This document shows, piece after piece, positions 1-6,371 of a stretch of DNA of 55,793 nucleotides (position 1 is the first letter of the stretch; every line of letters begins with the position of its first letter). The position numbers and the translations under genes were made by a program. The notes below the pieces were generated by a model. The model was not told the DNA's origin. It ran no database searches and saw nothing but the letters and a program-made list of their open reading frames with translations. This stretch comes from a virus, in IMG/VR virus record IMGVR_UViG_3300046011_004185, positions 1-55,793 of that record; one strand, written 5' to 3'.

Positions 1-201
1 AGGGTATGGTCCCCATTTCTGGCAAAACTTTAATAACGCTTTAAGATCAGACATTTTGTGCCAGTACTCTTGTTCTGCGTGTAGATCCAATTCGTGCAAA
101 CAGAGATAGCAAAGGTCCGCAATCTTTGTGTGCTCGCTGAACTCAAAGTAAGTCAGATGCTGAACCTTGGCAAAGTCTTTAAGTGCCTGGTCGTAGGTCA
201 T
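1..201 (-). CDS. Hypothetical early/late-junction protein, N-terminal part
   Basis: The ATG at 199-201 is preceded by AGGAG at normal spacing and starts MTYDQALKDF. The frame runs off the window at base 1 and continues at 55667 on the other end, giving a protein of about 96 aa ending in DAFITA. The sequence is acidic/mixed with two Cys (CYLC) and no domain I recognise. It follows the 97-aa gene by 10 bases in the same leftward transcript. Function unknown. Confidence 0.75.
   Translation of the reverse strand, partial: MTYDQALKDFAKVQHLTYFEFSEHTKIADLCYLCLHELDLHAEQEYWHKMSDLKALLKFCQKWGPYP
4..129. repeat. Terminal direct repeat, left copy (circular overlap)
   Basis: These 126 bases are identical to the last 126 bases of the window, while bases 1-3 do not extend the match cleanly. 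A gene is restored when the two copies are merged, so the molecule is circular or circularly permuted. The length is close to common assembly k-mer sizes, so the repeat is more likely an assembly overlap than a physical terminal repeat; this last point is inference. Confidence 0.95.
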
Positions 202-211
202 GATCTACTCC

Positions 212-505
212 TTAGCGTGAGGTTGTTTTGACAGAGAAGACTGCTGCGGTCTTGGTGTACTTGGCCACAACTTCCTGAGCCACACCGAGATCAGCTAAGA
301 GCTTTTTGTAATCAACAGTCTTGCGATCAGCTTCGATGACGGTGGCTTTGAACAGATTGCCAACAAACTCTTTGGAGCCGCCAGGAGCGGTAGCTGCATC
401 TTTAAGATCGTCTTTGATTAAGTCAGCCTCTTTAGTCAGGCGATCAATCTCAGCAAGCAGGAGACCTAAGCGGTCGATGTTGGTGGTGATGATGTCGTTA
501 TTCAT
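212..505 (-). CDS. Small conserved phage-type protein, N-terminal coiled coil
   Basis: 97 aa with a good AGGAAAG ribosome site upstream. Residues 8-40 form a likely coiled coil rich in Leu, Glu and Lys. The second half has a pattern (E-x-D-R-K-T-V-D-Y-K-K-L, then a hydrophobic helix and K-Y-T-K-T) found in small phage proteins of unknown role near recombination genes. A plausible sigma-70 promoter lies directly upstream (554-582). No catalytic motif is visible. It may be the first gene of a transcript that runs over the junction towards terS. Confidence 0.65.
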   Translation of the reverse strand: MNNDIITTNIDRLGLLLAEIDRLTKEADLIKDDLKDAATAPGGSKEFVGNLFKATVIEADRKTVDYKKLLADLGVAQEVVAKYTKTAAVFSVKTTSR

Positions 506-553
506 TTGGCTTTCCTTTTCTTTCCTAACCGGACCAATGTGTCCGTGGATGTA

Positions 554-582
554 AATGTAAGGCCATCTTAGATTTGTGTAAA
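554..582 (-). promoter_or_regulatory. Candidate sigma-70 promoter reading leftward
   Basis: On the minus strand a TTTACA -35 box (577-582) is separated by exactly 17 bases from a TACATT -10 box (554-559). It sits in the only sizeable gap (506-598) of this early cluster and points at the 97-aa gene, the junction gene and, across the circle, the terminase block. Prediction only. Confidence 0.45.
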
Positions 583-598
583 CAATATCCCCTAGGTT

Positions 599-895
599 TT
601 AGTCGGGTATTACCTTGAGCCTCCCAGACTCAAAGAGCCAGCCAATCGTTTTGCGGTGCGCCATTTCCCAAAGGTCTTGGCGGTCTTCCTTGCTCATCTT
701 GGAGCCTTGGTCCAGCTCCATATGGCAGGAGTAGCACAGGGCCGCTATCCGGTAGTCGTGGGCCTTTATGGCCGTTCCCTTGCCGTCCCGCTGCTGGTTG
801 GAGTGGGCTGCCACCACCGTCCCGTCCTGGGCCCCACAGAGCTGGCAGGGAGAGGATCGGACGACTTCCAGGAGGGGCTTGCTGCGGTAGTTCAC
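599..895 (-). CDS. HNH-type nuclease, YbcO/DUF1364-like
   Basis: 98 aa from a GTG at 893-895. This start has an AAGGA site and a GTGA overlap with the stop of the upstream gene; a longer GTG start at 916 has no ribosome site. It shows C17-x2-C20, an A-H31-S-N motif and C54-x2-C57-H58, the spacing of the treble-clef zinc/HNH-like fold of YbcO (DUF1364) nucleases found in lambdoid nin-type regions. The likely role is a structure-specific or recombination-associated nuclease alongside RusA. It is last of the overlapping early operon. Activity is inferred from motif spacing. Confidence 0.65.
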   Translation of the reverse strand: MNYRSKPLLEVVRSSPCQLCGAQDGTVVAAHSNQQRDGKGTAIKAHDYRIAALCYSCHMELDQGSKMSKEDRQDLWEMAHRKTIGWLFESGRLKVIPD

Positions 896-1101
896 CGGCG
901 GGCGTCCTTCTGCCACTGGCGCTTATTCTGCTCGCCCACCCAGAGTCCCGCGCAGGTTAGCTCGAGCTCCTCTGAGGGCGGGTTGGTTTTTAAGGCAGTC
1001 TTCACCCCGTCCTTGTATCCAGCCTGGTACTGACTGTTCATGCGGCTCTCTGCCAAGAGACTGATGGCGATAATTAAAAGGATCAGCAGGATGTATTTCA
1101 T
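892..1101 (-). CDS. Small N-terminally anchored membrane protein
   Basis: 69 aa. Residues 2-17 are an almost uninterrupted Ile/Leu membrane segment, followed by a charged soluble tail containing one Cys. The start has a GAGGGA ribosome site and overlaps the upstream HTH gene. The topology resembles single-pass phage accessory proteins or an inner-membrane spanin, but it lies in the early operon far from the lysis cassette and has no partner outer-membrane lipoprotein nearby. Function unknown. Confidence 0.65.
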   Translation of the reverse strand: MKYILLILLIIAISLLAESRMNSQYQAGYKDGVKTALKTNPPSEELELTCAGLWVGEQNKRQWQKDARR

Positions 1102-1295
1102 TCGATGTCCCTCAGCTTATAAAAAGAGTTGCCGTCTGCCTCACGGATTGAATCAATTTTGTACCCCTCACCGCGCAGCCGGTGGATGATGGACGACAGG
1201 CGATCGATGTTCATCCTTGTTGCCTGCTCATAAGTAATCTTTCCGGTCTTGATTAAACGCAGTAAGACCCGCTGCTTCTGAGTTCGCTTGCTCAT
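1098..1295 (-). CDS. Small helix-turn-helix DNA-binding protein
   Basis: 65 aa, basic. The core T-Q-K-Q-R-V-L-L-R-L, I-T-x-E-Q-A, and R-L-S-S-I-I-H-R-L-R-G-E-G-Y-x-I looks like the short winged-helix family (HTH_39-like) common in phages, ending in the usual wing. It starts with a GAGGA site and an ATGA overlap with the Rap1a-like gene. Probably a regulator or recombination-accessory protein; the target is unknown. Confidence 0.65.
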   Translation of the reverse strand: MSKRTQKQRVLLRLIKTGKITYEQATRMNIDRLSSIIHRLRGEGYKIDSIREADGNSFYKLRDIE

Positions 1296-1627
1296 ACCGG
1301 ATTCCTCGAGTTTCGGTTAGCGCATGGCCATACCTGTCTCAACGCATCTCGAGCTAAGACCTCAGCGTTTCGGTGGCGCTGCCCAGGATTGATAGTTAAG
1401 TACTGCAACACGATGTCCTGGACCTGGCCGGCTGTAATTACATTTTCTACCTTCGGGCAGATGGTGATATGCACATTGACATCGTAGATACCAACGACAT
1501 ACCCAAGGGCATACATCTTGTCGCCCACATTGGTACTGGTTAGCTTTTGATAAAGATCGTTGCCGGTCAAAAACTCAGCGCTCGCAACCGTAGGAACAAA
1601 CGCTAAAACCGCTAGCCACTTTTTCAT
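1292..1627 (-). CDS. Rap1a/Tai-family-like secreted immunity-type protein
   Basis: 111 aa. Residues 1-17 are a Sec signal peptide ending A-S-A. The mature part has the arrangement of the Rap1a/Tai family (type VI secretion amidase-immunity relatives): G-N-D-L-Y-Q-K-L, a Y-A-L-G-Y-V-V-G-I-Y-D segment, I-C-P after a beta strand, V-I-T-A-G-Q, Q-Y-L-x3-P, and a terminal W-P-C. The two mature cysteines (in ICP and WPC) probably form the family disulfide. Family members protect against peptidoglycan-cleaving effectors in the periplasm; phage copies have no established role. It sits in the early operon with small membrane proteins. Confidence 0.65.
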   Translation of the reverse strand: MKKWLAVLAFVPTVASAEFLTGNDLYQKLTSTNVGDKMYALGYVVGIYDVNVHITICPKVENVITAGQVQDIVLQYLTINPGQRHRNAEVLARDALRQVWPCANRNSRNPV

Positions 1628-1818
1628 GTCGCTTCCTTTTTGGCCAAAGTTTCCACAACCGAAATGTGCATCTTGATCTGCGAGGCAATACTTGCAATCG
1701 CTTGATAGTCTGGCTTATAAGTTTGTCTGGTAAGCCGGTTCAAATCGGTGAAGAGCTGATTCATCGCTACCAGGTGGCCACTCAAATCAGCGGCGTCATT
1801 TACTTTTATCTTTTTCAT
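1624..1818 (-). CDS. Hypothetical small helical protein
   Basis: 64 aa. The start at 1816-1818 has a GAGG site seven bases upstream, whereas an in-frame ATG eight codons earlier has none. The sequence is mostly helical (Leu, Asn, Gln) and acid/base balanced, with no recognised domain. It overlaps the Rap1a-like gene by ATGA, so the two are probably translated together. Confidence 0.6.
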   Translation of the reverse strand: MKKIKVNDAADLSGHLVAMNQLFTDLNRLTRQTYKPDYQAIASIASQIKMHISVVETLAKKEAT

Positions 1819-1820
1819 GA

Positions 1821-2024
1821 TTACCTCACTCTCACTTGACATGTGTACGCTTGGGTGCTGTCTCGGAAAGCTGCCATAACCTTGCAGTCATCGGTAATGC
1901 TTTTTTCTTGCCACTCCATACCCAAGATAAAAGCAATGACAGAAATTAAGATCCAGCCAAAGGATTCTTTCCAGCGGCCCACTAACCACTCCCATATCTT
2001 TTTAAAATCAAGCAAGTCCTTCAT
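1821..2024 (-). CDS. Small single-pass membrane protein
   Basis: 67 aa. A tryptophan-rich amphipathic start (residues 8-24) leads into a membrane segment at about 23-38, then an acidic tail with two Cys. It has a strong GAGGAGAG ribosome site. It lies two bases upstream of the next gene in the early operon. No family recognised. Confidence 0.6.
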   Translation of the reverse strand: MKDLLDFKKIWEWLVGRWKESFGWILISVIAFILGMEWQEKSITDDCKVMAAFRDSTQAYTCQVRVR

Positions 2025-2034
2025 CGTTCTCTCC

Positions 2035-2268
2035 TCAAAATAAATTGGGTTGTTCCCACTTCGGCATCAATTCTTCTGGTTTCGGAGGGCGAATCTTTCT
2101 AATTTTTTCGATCATCACATGCACTCTTCTTGGGAATGGCCACTTCTCCGTTTTTGGAATGCTTAATAAAAACCGCTCCCCATCATCGAAGACATCTAAC
2201 ACTTGGCCCTTTTCCCCTGTCTCACAGACTAAAACCCAGTCATCGACCTTGATGACCGGCTGCGTCAT
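2035..2268 (-). CDS. Hypothetical small beta-rich protein
   Basis: 77 aa. The first half (W-V-L-V-C-E-T-G-E-K-G-Q-V-L-D-V, then a second strand pair) reads like an SH3/KOW-type barrel that binds nucleic acid or protein, followed by a Pro-rich tail (R-P-P-K-P-E-E-L). This fold guess rests on pattern alone. The start overlaps the previous gene by ATGA, with AAAGG upstream. Confidence 0.55.
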   Translation of the reverse strand: MTQPVIKVDDWVLVCETGEKGQVLDVFDDGERFLLSIPKTEKWPFPRRVHVMIEKIRKIRPPKPEELMPKWEQPNLF

Positions 2269-2597
2269 AGCGTTACCTTTCCCTCAAGCCTGAGGTTGGC
2301 CTGCTCACTTCTCCAGATATCAACACGGGCCTGCGCTGCAATTAAGTCCCACCGCAGCTTCTCCTCGACCTCCACTGCAGCTCGTAGCCCCTGAAGAAGT
2401 TGGCGATACTCATCGTGGGCATAAGCCTCACGCTCTTGCGCCCCGATCGATTCCTCGCAGCTCCTCTTCATCAGCAGGGACTTCAGTGATTTTCTGTACT
2501 CCTCAAGATAGATTCGCTCAGCTTTTGCTTTGGCGAACTTCTGAGCGTTAGCGATGATGTAATCGACTGCCTTGTGTGGATCGCGGTCCTGGCTCAT
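2265..2597 (-). CDS. Coiled-coil hypothetical protein
   Basis: 110 aa from the ATG at 2595-2597, which has GGAGG/AGGAGA upstream and overlaps the preceding stop by ATGA. A longer in-frame start 19 codons earlier would overlap the upstream gene heavily. The protein is highly charged and helical. Its C-terminal pattern L-R-W-D-L-I-x-A-Q-A-R-V-x-I-W-R-S-E-Q-A-N is one I associate with small phage proteins of unknown function near replication genes. Confidence 0.6.
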   Translation of the reverse strand: MSQDRDPHKAVDYIIANAQKFAKAKAERIYLEEYRKSLKSLLMKRSCEESIGAQEREAYAHDEYRQLLQGLRAAVEVEEKLRWDLIAAQARVDIWRSEQANLRLEGKVTL

Positions 2598-2800
2598 TCT
2601 CCTGCCTCCCTTACGGTAATAGTCACTTTCACAACATCCCCTTTGCTTTTCCAAAACGGATCGTTGTCTAACCAGGCCTGGGCAAACTTACGGGTGCGAA
2701 AGGTCATCGTTCTTTCAGCCTCCCAGTACTTCATATCAAACGGAATGCAAACAAACTTTCCTCGTTTAAGTTTTATTGCCCAACATGTAGTCTTTTTCAC
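2594..2800 (-). CDS. Hypothetical protein
   Basis: 68 aa, basic, with a beta strand, W/F-rich middle (K-Y-W-E-A-E-R-T; A-Q-A-W-L-D-N-D-P-F-W) and a closing strand. No family recognised. It is coupled by a 4-base overlap to rusA upstream and by ATGA to the coiled-coil gene downstream, so it is probably translated with them. Confidence 0.5.
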   Translation of the reverse strand: MKKTTCWAIKLKRGKFVCIPFDMKYWEAERTMTFRTRKFAQAWLDNDPFWKSKGDVVKVTITVREAGE

Positions 2801-3144
2801 TCTTGTTCCTCAATTTTTATTTTCAACATTCCTGCGATGTCTTCTGCCCAATAAATCCGAAGGTCAACGATCAGCGAGTCATCGATGTAAAGACCGGCGT
2901 GACCCATCGAGTCCAAGACTGCCTTCAATAGGTTGTCCAGGTCTCTGCGCCGATTGTCTGGGCGCCAAGCCTCAATCGTTACCTTTAGCTTTCCGGTCGT
3001 TGTCTTGCCCCTACTCTGTAAAAAGACTTGCTCTGCGACTGCTGTCCGATACTTTCGGCCGGCCTCGCTGATGATCATTCGGTTATTGACCATGCGCCAA
3101 TAGGTATTGACTGACGGCGGCCAGGGTAAAGTAAGTTCAATCAT
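2797..3144 (-). CDS. rusA: Holliday junction resolvase RusA
   Basis: 115 aa, close to the usual ~120. The N-terminus has the family signature L-P-W-P-P-S-V-N-T-Y-W-R. The catalytic acidic cluster is present: D68 and D70 in R-R-R-D-L-D-N-L-L-K, K74, and D88/D89 in G-L-Y-I-D-D. RusA is a dimeric Mg-dependent nuclease that cuts four-way junctions, clearing recombination intermediates before packaging. The start at 3142-3144 overlaps the upstream stop by ATGA; a 32-codon longer frame lacks the family sequence. It is one gene away from the helicase. Confidence 0.92.
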   Translation of the reverse strand: MIELTLPWPPSVNTYWRMVNNRMIISEAGRKYRTAVAEQVFLQSRGKTTTGKLKVTIEAWRPDNRRRDLDNLLKAVLDSMGHAGLYIDDSLIVDLRIYWAEDIAGMLKIKIEEQE

Positions 3145-3377
3145 TTCCAGCCCTCGCCTTTGTTGCCTTTTTTCCATTGGTCGATAACATCGGATTCCAA
3201 AATAGAGCCGGGATGTTTTTCGTTCCAACCCTGTAACCACTTGTGGGCATGGTCTCGGTCTTTAATACGCATTCGGATAACCCAACGGACAAGGTGCTGG
3301 TGTCGGCTTTCATCGTCACCTTTACCTTCTTGCCAGTTTTTGTATTTTTCATAAATGTCAAAATGTCCCATGCTCAT
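3141..3377 (-). CDS. Hypothetical protein between helicase and RusA
   Basis: 78 aa (ATG at 3375-3377; an ATG at 3369-3371 and a TTG at 3378-3380 are alternatives). The sequence is rich in His, Trp and Lys (H-F-D-I-Y-E-K-Y-K-N-W; H-A-H-K-W-L-Q-G-W-N) and is probably helical. No domain recognised. It overlaps the end of the helicase gene by about 20 bases in another frame and is coupled to rusA by ATGA. Confidence 0.55.
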   Translation of the reverse strand: MSMGHFDIYEKYKNWQEGKGDDESRHQHLVRWVIRMRIKDRDHAHKWLQGWNEKHPGSILESDVIDQWKKGNKGEGWK

Positions 3378-4308
3378 CAAAGCTCATAGCCACCGCATCG
3401 TGTGTTTCCACAAACTGCTGTGAGTCCCGGTGAAACCACAATGAGTACCATTCCTCAACCTCTCCGTTTCGTTGCTTTTCACACATCAGCATTGCATCTG
3501 CCGTCATTGGATCGATCGCGGCCCCGACCGAGGCTTGATGCTCTTTCTTTTTGTTTCGCCAAACCAAGAAGACATTGTCAACCTGATCAGCGATCGCGCC
3601 CGTGCCCTTAACATCGTGCTTATTTGGTGTTGATTCTTCATTGGCTAATTTTCTGATGTGATGCACAAGGTGTACATGGATGTTGTGATCTCTCGCTAAG
3701 GCGCACAACTCATCGATGAACCACTTCTGCCCGTTGTAGTCGTCCTCGCCCTGAACGCACTTCATGAGCGAGTCGATAAAGATGTGGGTGACCCCGAGCT
3801 CCACCGCGCAGTACCTGGCCACGGCAATAACCTGCGCTGCCTGGGTGGTCCCTTGTTGGTCGTAAAACCAAAGGTGCTGGTTTGAAAAGGTTTTAAGCCT
3901 TCCGACCAAGCCTTGGATGTAGCTGCCCTTGTCCATGAACCTAGGCTTGTGAATGTTCTCGCCCGAGAACTGCCTAAGCATCCGCTCAAGTGACCGCTTT
4001 GGTTTCATCTCAAACGATGCAATGCAAACCTTTTGCTTCTGCTTAATTAAACCCAAAGCGATCTGCCCAGTGATCAGAGACTTACCCCCGCCGTTTGAGC
4101 CTGCATAGATCGTCACCTCGCCAGGCCGGTAGGCAAAGTCCTCGTGGGTCTTAGCCCAGGGCAGGAGGATTGGCGGCTCGCGGTTGGGGTTGACCGTGTC
4201 GGCCACGATCTCATCTAAGTACATCCCGGCCTCACGGACCTTTTGGCTGGCCTCGGTCGCCTTTAGGTAGGCACCAAAGTCGATGTCGTCATCCTTTAGC
4301 AGGTGCAT
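3358..4308 (-). CDS. DnaB-type replicative DNA helicase (RecA-like core)
   Basis: 316 aa, corresponding to the C-terminal ATPase half of DnaB/Twinkle-like helicases without a primase or DnaB N-terminal domain. Walker A is A-G-S-N-G-G-G-K-S (69-77), Walker B H-I-F-I-D-S (175-180), and the DnaB H4-type segment K-G-T-G-A-I-A-D-Q-V-D-N (234-245) is clear. An SD of GGGAGAGG precedes the ATG. It should form a hexamer that unwinds the phage fork, with loading likely helped by the DUF1376 protein two genes upstream. Confidence 0.88.
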   Translation of the reverse strand: MHLLKDDDIDFGAYLKATEASQKVREAGMYLDEIVADTVNPNREPPILLPWAKTHEDFAYRPGEVTIYAGSNGGGKSLITGQIALGLIKQKQKVCIASFEMKPKRSLERMLRQFSGENIHKPRFMDKGSYIQGLVGRLKTFSNQHLWFYDQQGTTQAAQVIAVARYCAVELGVTHIFIDSLMKCVQGEDDYNGQKWFIDELCALARDHNIHVHLVHHIRKLANEESTPNKHDVKGTGAIADQVDNVFLVWRNKKKEHQASVGAAIDPMTADAMLMCEKQRNGEVEEWYSLWFHRDSQQFVETHDAVAMSFDEHGTF

Positions 4309-4636
4309 AGTCCTCTCCCTTATCCCAGATCAGCTCACCGTTATGGAGGGTGAAGACATCCTTCGCCCCGGCCTTTAAGCAGGCAACATGCATCCCATAA
4401 ATCCTGGCGGGTGTATCGTCCCCGTCTACATGCACCTGAAGGTTTTTCAGAAACCTCAGGTCGAGATGTTTTGGGTCATCCTTGCTCTCGATGACGACTT
4501 CTGGGTGGCCGTATAGGTCTGAAAAATTCTGCCAATTGGCGGCCCAAAAATCTCTGCCCATACCTACCCATACCCAGACCGCTTTGGGGGCCTTACGAGC
4601 CATTCTGATGCGAACTAGAGGCATATGGCCGATCAC
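4289..4636 (-). CDS. Hypothetical protein upstream of the helicase
   Basis: 115 aa from a GTG at 4634-4636 with GGAGGG five bases upstream and a GTGA overlap with the DUF1376 gene. The body looks alpha/beta (W-V-W-V-G-M-G-R-D-F-W; D-L-R-F-L-K-N-L-Q-V-H-V-D-G-D-D). No recognised domain. Its position between the initiator-like gene and helicase, and its overlap with the helicase start, suggest a replication accessory role; this is inference. Confidence 0.6.
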   Translation of the reverse strand: MIGHMPLVRIRMARKAPKAVWVWVGMGRDFWAANWQNFSDLYGHPEVVIESKDDPKHLDLRFLKNLQVHVDGDDTPARIYGMHVACLKAGAKDVFTLHNGELIWDKGEDYAPAKG

Positions 4637-5283
4637 TTTGCCCTCCGCAAAACAACCTGAGGCACTTCATCCTCCCACCTGCGCTGGTTGAGGTAGGTCT
4701 GCGGGGACGGCTCAAACCCCTCCCGCCACTGCTCCGTTTCCCGCATAGTCCGTACATGTTCGATGATCCGGTCAGCGATCAAATCCAGCCCATGCCGCAC
4801 CCATTTTTTCTCGCAGTCGGCCTTGGCCACCTTGCGCTTGCTTGTCGGCCAGGTTGACCAAAAGTCCCCAAACCGAGTCGGCTCTGCCGACGGTGTGGTT
4901 TTTAATTCTTTTCTGATATCTGACTTCTGATTAGGGATATGGTTCGGTTTCGATTTGCTATCCGATTCGGTTTTCTTTGGCCTCCCGCCTTTGGCCGCTG
5001 ACTGCCTATTCATGCTCACCTGATGCTGATACTTGGCTATTTCCTTATCGCAACGGGCGTTCCGATACCCCTCTTCGGTCCTCTCAAAGAACTCATCGAG
5101 CACCACAACGACGATGTCCTCATCAAGCCTGACCTTGCGGGAAACCAATTTGGTATCAAGCGGGATGGGACTCTCCGACATCATATAAAGGTCGATCAGT
5201 CGCCGATACGCCAAGTCCTCGGCATCGGCCAAGTGATGGGTGTCCCGAATATAGTCACCAAGGAAAAATTTGTACCAAATCAT
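4633..5283 (-). CDS. Replication initiation protein with DUF1376 domain (YdaU-like)
   Basis: 216 aa. Residues 1-95 carry the DUF1376 pattern (W-Y-x-F-F-x-G-D-Y-x-R-D-T, L-x3-E-D-L-A-Y-R-R-L-I-D-L-Y-M-M). A charged linker follows (G-G-R-P-K-K-T-E-S-D-S-K-S), and the C-terminal half has F-x2-F-W-S-T-W-P-x5-K-x-A-K-A-D-C-E-K-K-W, typical of O-like origin-binding/helicase-loading proteins. It lies directly upstream of the helicase block with a GGAGG site and an ATGA overlap with the regulator gene. The linker contains one copy of the dispersed repeat (4941-4975). Confidence 0.8.
   Translation of the reverse strand: MIWYKFFLGDYIRDTHHLADAEDLAYRRLIDLYMMSESPIPLDTKLVSRKVRLDEDIVVVVLDEFFERTEEGYRNARCDKEIAKYQHQVSMNRQSAAKGGRPKKTESDSKSKPNHIPNQKSDIRKELKTTPSAEPTRFGDFWSTWPTSKRKVAKADCEKKWVRHGLDLIADRIIEHVRTMRETEQWREGFEPSPQTYLNQRRWEDEVPQVVLRRAK
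4941..4975. repeat. Dispersed ~30-bp repeat, copy A (inside DUF1376 gene)
   Basis: The plus strand reads TTCGGTTTCGATTTGCTAT then CCGATTCGGTTTTC. It matches copies at 45533-45566 and 54279-54306 with only a few changes and contains CCGA-N-TCGG palindromic cores. Translated on the minus strand it gives K-T-E-S-D-S-K-S-K-P in the linker of the replication protein. Confidence 0.7.
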
Positions 5284-5489
5284 GCGACCTCCCCGAACAG
5301 ATCGGGCCGCAGCTCCTTACGGGTGACGGCCCCTTGGGTGAGTCTTTCGATCTCCACGGCAAGCTCCGGCGAGCATAGGTGGCGGCCAGAAATCAGCTGG
5401 CTCATCCAGGTGCGGGTGATGCCCAAATCCTTGGCCAGGGCGTCTTTTGCGCCCCGTTTCTTGTCTGCGAAGTATTCCTGCAGCGTCAT
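5280..5489 (-). CDS. YdaS/Cro-like helix-turn-helix regulator
   Basis: 69 aa from the ATG at 5487-5489 with GAGGAGA upstream; an earlier in-frame start lies in the promoter region. It has the YdaS-like Cro fold: T-L-x-E-Y-F, A-K-D-A-L-A-K-D-L-G-I-T-R-T-W-M-S-Q-L-I-S-G, then S-P-E-L-A-V-E-I-E-R-L-T-Q-G-A-V-T-R-x-E-L-R-P-D-L-F. The recognition helix is around residues 28-36. It is first gene of the leftward early operon, beside a divergent control region with an inverted repeat, so autoregulation and control of the rightward arm are likely. No opposing CI-type repressor is encoded. Confidence 0.82.
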   Translation of the reverse strand: MTLQEYFADKKRGAKDALAKDLGITRTWMSQLISGRHLCSPELAVEIERLTQGAVTRKELRPDLFGEVA

Positions 5490-5514
5490 AGGTCTCTCCT
5501 CAAAATGTAAAACC

Positions 5515-5542
5515 ATCATACATTATCAAAACGCAATTGCAA
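5515..5542 (-). promoter_or_regulatory. Predicted leftward early promoter
   Basis: On the minus strand TTGCAA (5537-5542) and TATGAT (5515-5520) are 16 bases apart, a good sigma-70 pair 26 bases ahead of the YdaS-like start codon. TTGCAA is its own reverse complement and could also serve as the -35 of the divergent rightward promoter, with GATAAT at 5558-5563 and a short 15-base spacer. Confidence 0.5.
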
Positions 5543-5563
5543 GTTGGTCTTAAATTTGATAAT
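5522..5563. promoter_or_regulatory. Inverted-repeat operator in the divergent control region
   Basis: ATTATCAAA (5522-5530) and its exact reverse complement TTTGATAAT (5555-5563) flank a central 8-bp palindrome GCAATTGC (5533-5540). The two arms touch the predicted -10 boxes of both divergent promoters, with centres 33 bases (about three helical turns) apart. The arrangement fits cooperative binding by the adjacent YdaS-like protein; binding is inferred. Confidence 0.6.
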
Positions 5564-5600
5564 TTAATGGAGTAGTAAATTTTAGGAAAGGTAGGAAAGC

Positions 5601-5762
5601 ATGGACGAAGCATGGGTTCACGAGTTGATGTTGGAAAGGATGCAAAGGTGCGAGGAGGCGATAGCCCGGGCGAGAGCTGGGGTGGCCACCGAGGAAGATT
5701 GGGAAATTATTCGCTACGAATGTGGCTTAGGAAAGGAAAAGAAAAATGCCGTTAACAGTTAA
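5601..5762 (+). CDS. 53-aa hypothetical protein, first rightward gene
   Basis: ATG at 5601 with a GGTAGGAAAG ribosome site, stop at 5760-5762, overlapping the next gene by 17 bases. The protein is helical and acidic: D-E-A-W-V-H-E-L-M-L-E-R-M, then C-E-E-A-I-A-R-A-R-A-G, T-E-E-D-W-E-I-I-R-Y-E-C-G-L. It is short enough to be dropped by a 60-aa cut-off, but the ribosome site, position right after the promoter and protein-like composition support it. Function unknown. Confidence 0.65.
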   Translation: MDEAWVHELMLERMQRCEEAIARARAGVATEEDWEIIRYECGLGKEKKNAVNS

Positions 5763-6363
5763 AGATTCAAGCAATTTCATCGGCGTTCCTGCGGGGATGC
5801 ATCTTGCGAGGTGCTACCGGATTGTCGATAAGGGCACCCAAAAGGGCTTCCAAGATAAGTTACAGCCCACGGTCATGCTTCAGTTTGAAATTCATGGTGA
5901 AGATGAAAACGGTAAACCTTTGGTGACCACCGATGGCCGGCCGCTATCAATCTCAAAGAGCTACAACTGCACCTTAGCTGAGAAATCAAACCTTAGGAAA
6001 GACCTGCAGATGTGGCGAGGAAAAGAGTTCACCTCAGCCGAACTCAGAGGGTTTGAGCTCAAAAATGTCTTGGGTCACTGGGCCATGCTGACGATCACCC
6101 GTAAAGAGGCAAACGGCAAGACCTACTCGAGGATTGAGGCCATCAGCCCAGTTCCAAGATCGGTCAAAGAAATGGGTCTCCCGCAGGGTGTCAATCCAAC
6201 GCAGGTTTTTGATATCGAAAATCCTGACATGGAAATGTTTGATACTTTTTCCGAGAAACTTAAGTCGGACATTATGTCCGCTCCGGAGTGGTCGGGAAGC
6301 AAAGAATCAAAATCGGCGCCTAGCTTTGATGCTACTGGTCTTGACGACTCAATTCCCTTTTAG
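5746..6363 (+). CDS. Putative single-stranded DNA-binding protein (OB-fold, acidic tail)
   Basis: 205 aa with an AGGAAAGGA site. Residues 8-135 are beta-rich (G-M-H-L-A-R-C-Y-R-I-V-D-K-G-T-Q; V-M-L-Q-F-E-I-H; N-V-L-G-H-W-A-M-L-T-I). A flexible Ser/Lys linker follows, and the protein ends in D-D-S-I-P-F, the acidic partner-binding tip of bacterial and phage SSBs. It would coat ssDNA at forks and during recombination, next to the PD-(D/E)XK exonuclease. The family call rests on the tip, strand pattern and context. Confidence 0.72.
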   Translation: MPLTVKDSSNFIGVPAGMHLARCYRIVDKGTQKGFQDKLQPTVMLQFEIHGEDENGKPLVTTDGRPLSISKSYNCTLAEKSNLRKDLQMWRGKEFTSAELRGFELKNVLGHWAMLTITRKEANGKTYSRIEAISPVPRSVKEMGLPQGVNPTQVFDIENPDMEMFDTFSEKLKSDIMSAPEWSGSKESKSAPSFDATGLDDSIPF

Positions 6364-6371
6364 GACTAGAC

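Noticed and set aside
4-129. Physical terminal repeats as in T7-type phages
   Set aside because: The 126-bp length and the gene spanning the junction fit assembly overlap of a circular or permuted genome better; read coverage would be needed to decide.
3137-3361. 74-aa alternative frame overlapping the gene at 3141-3377
   Set aside because: No stop-start coupling to rusA and less protein-like composition; the other frame has the ATGA overlap.
5133-5170. Another copy of the dispersed repeat (AACCAATTTGGTATC)
   Set aside because: Only about 12 bases resemble the consensus and the flanks do not align; likely chance.
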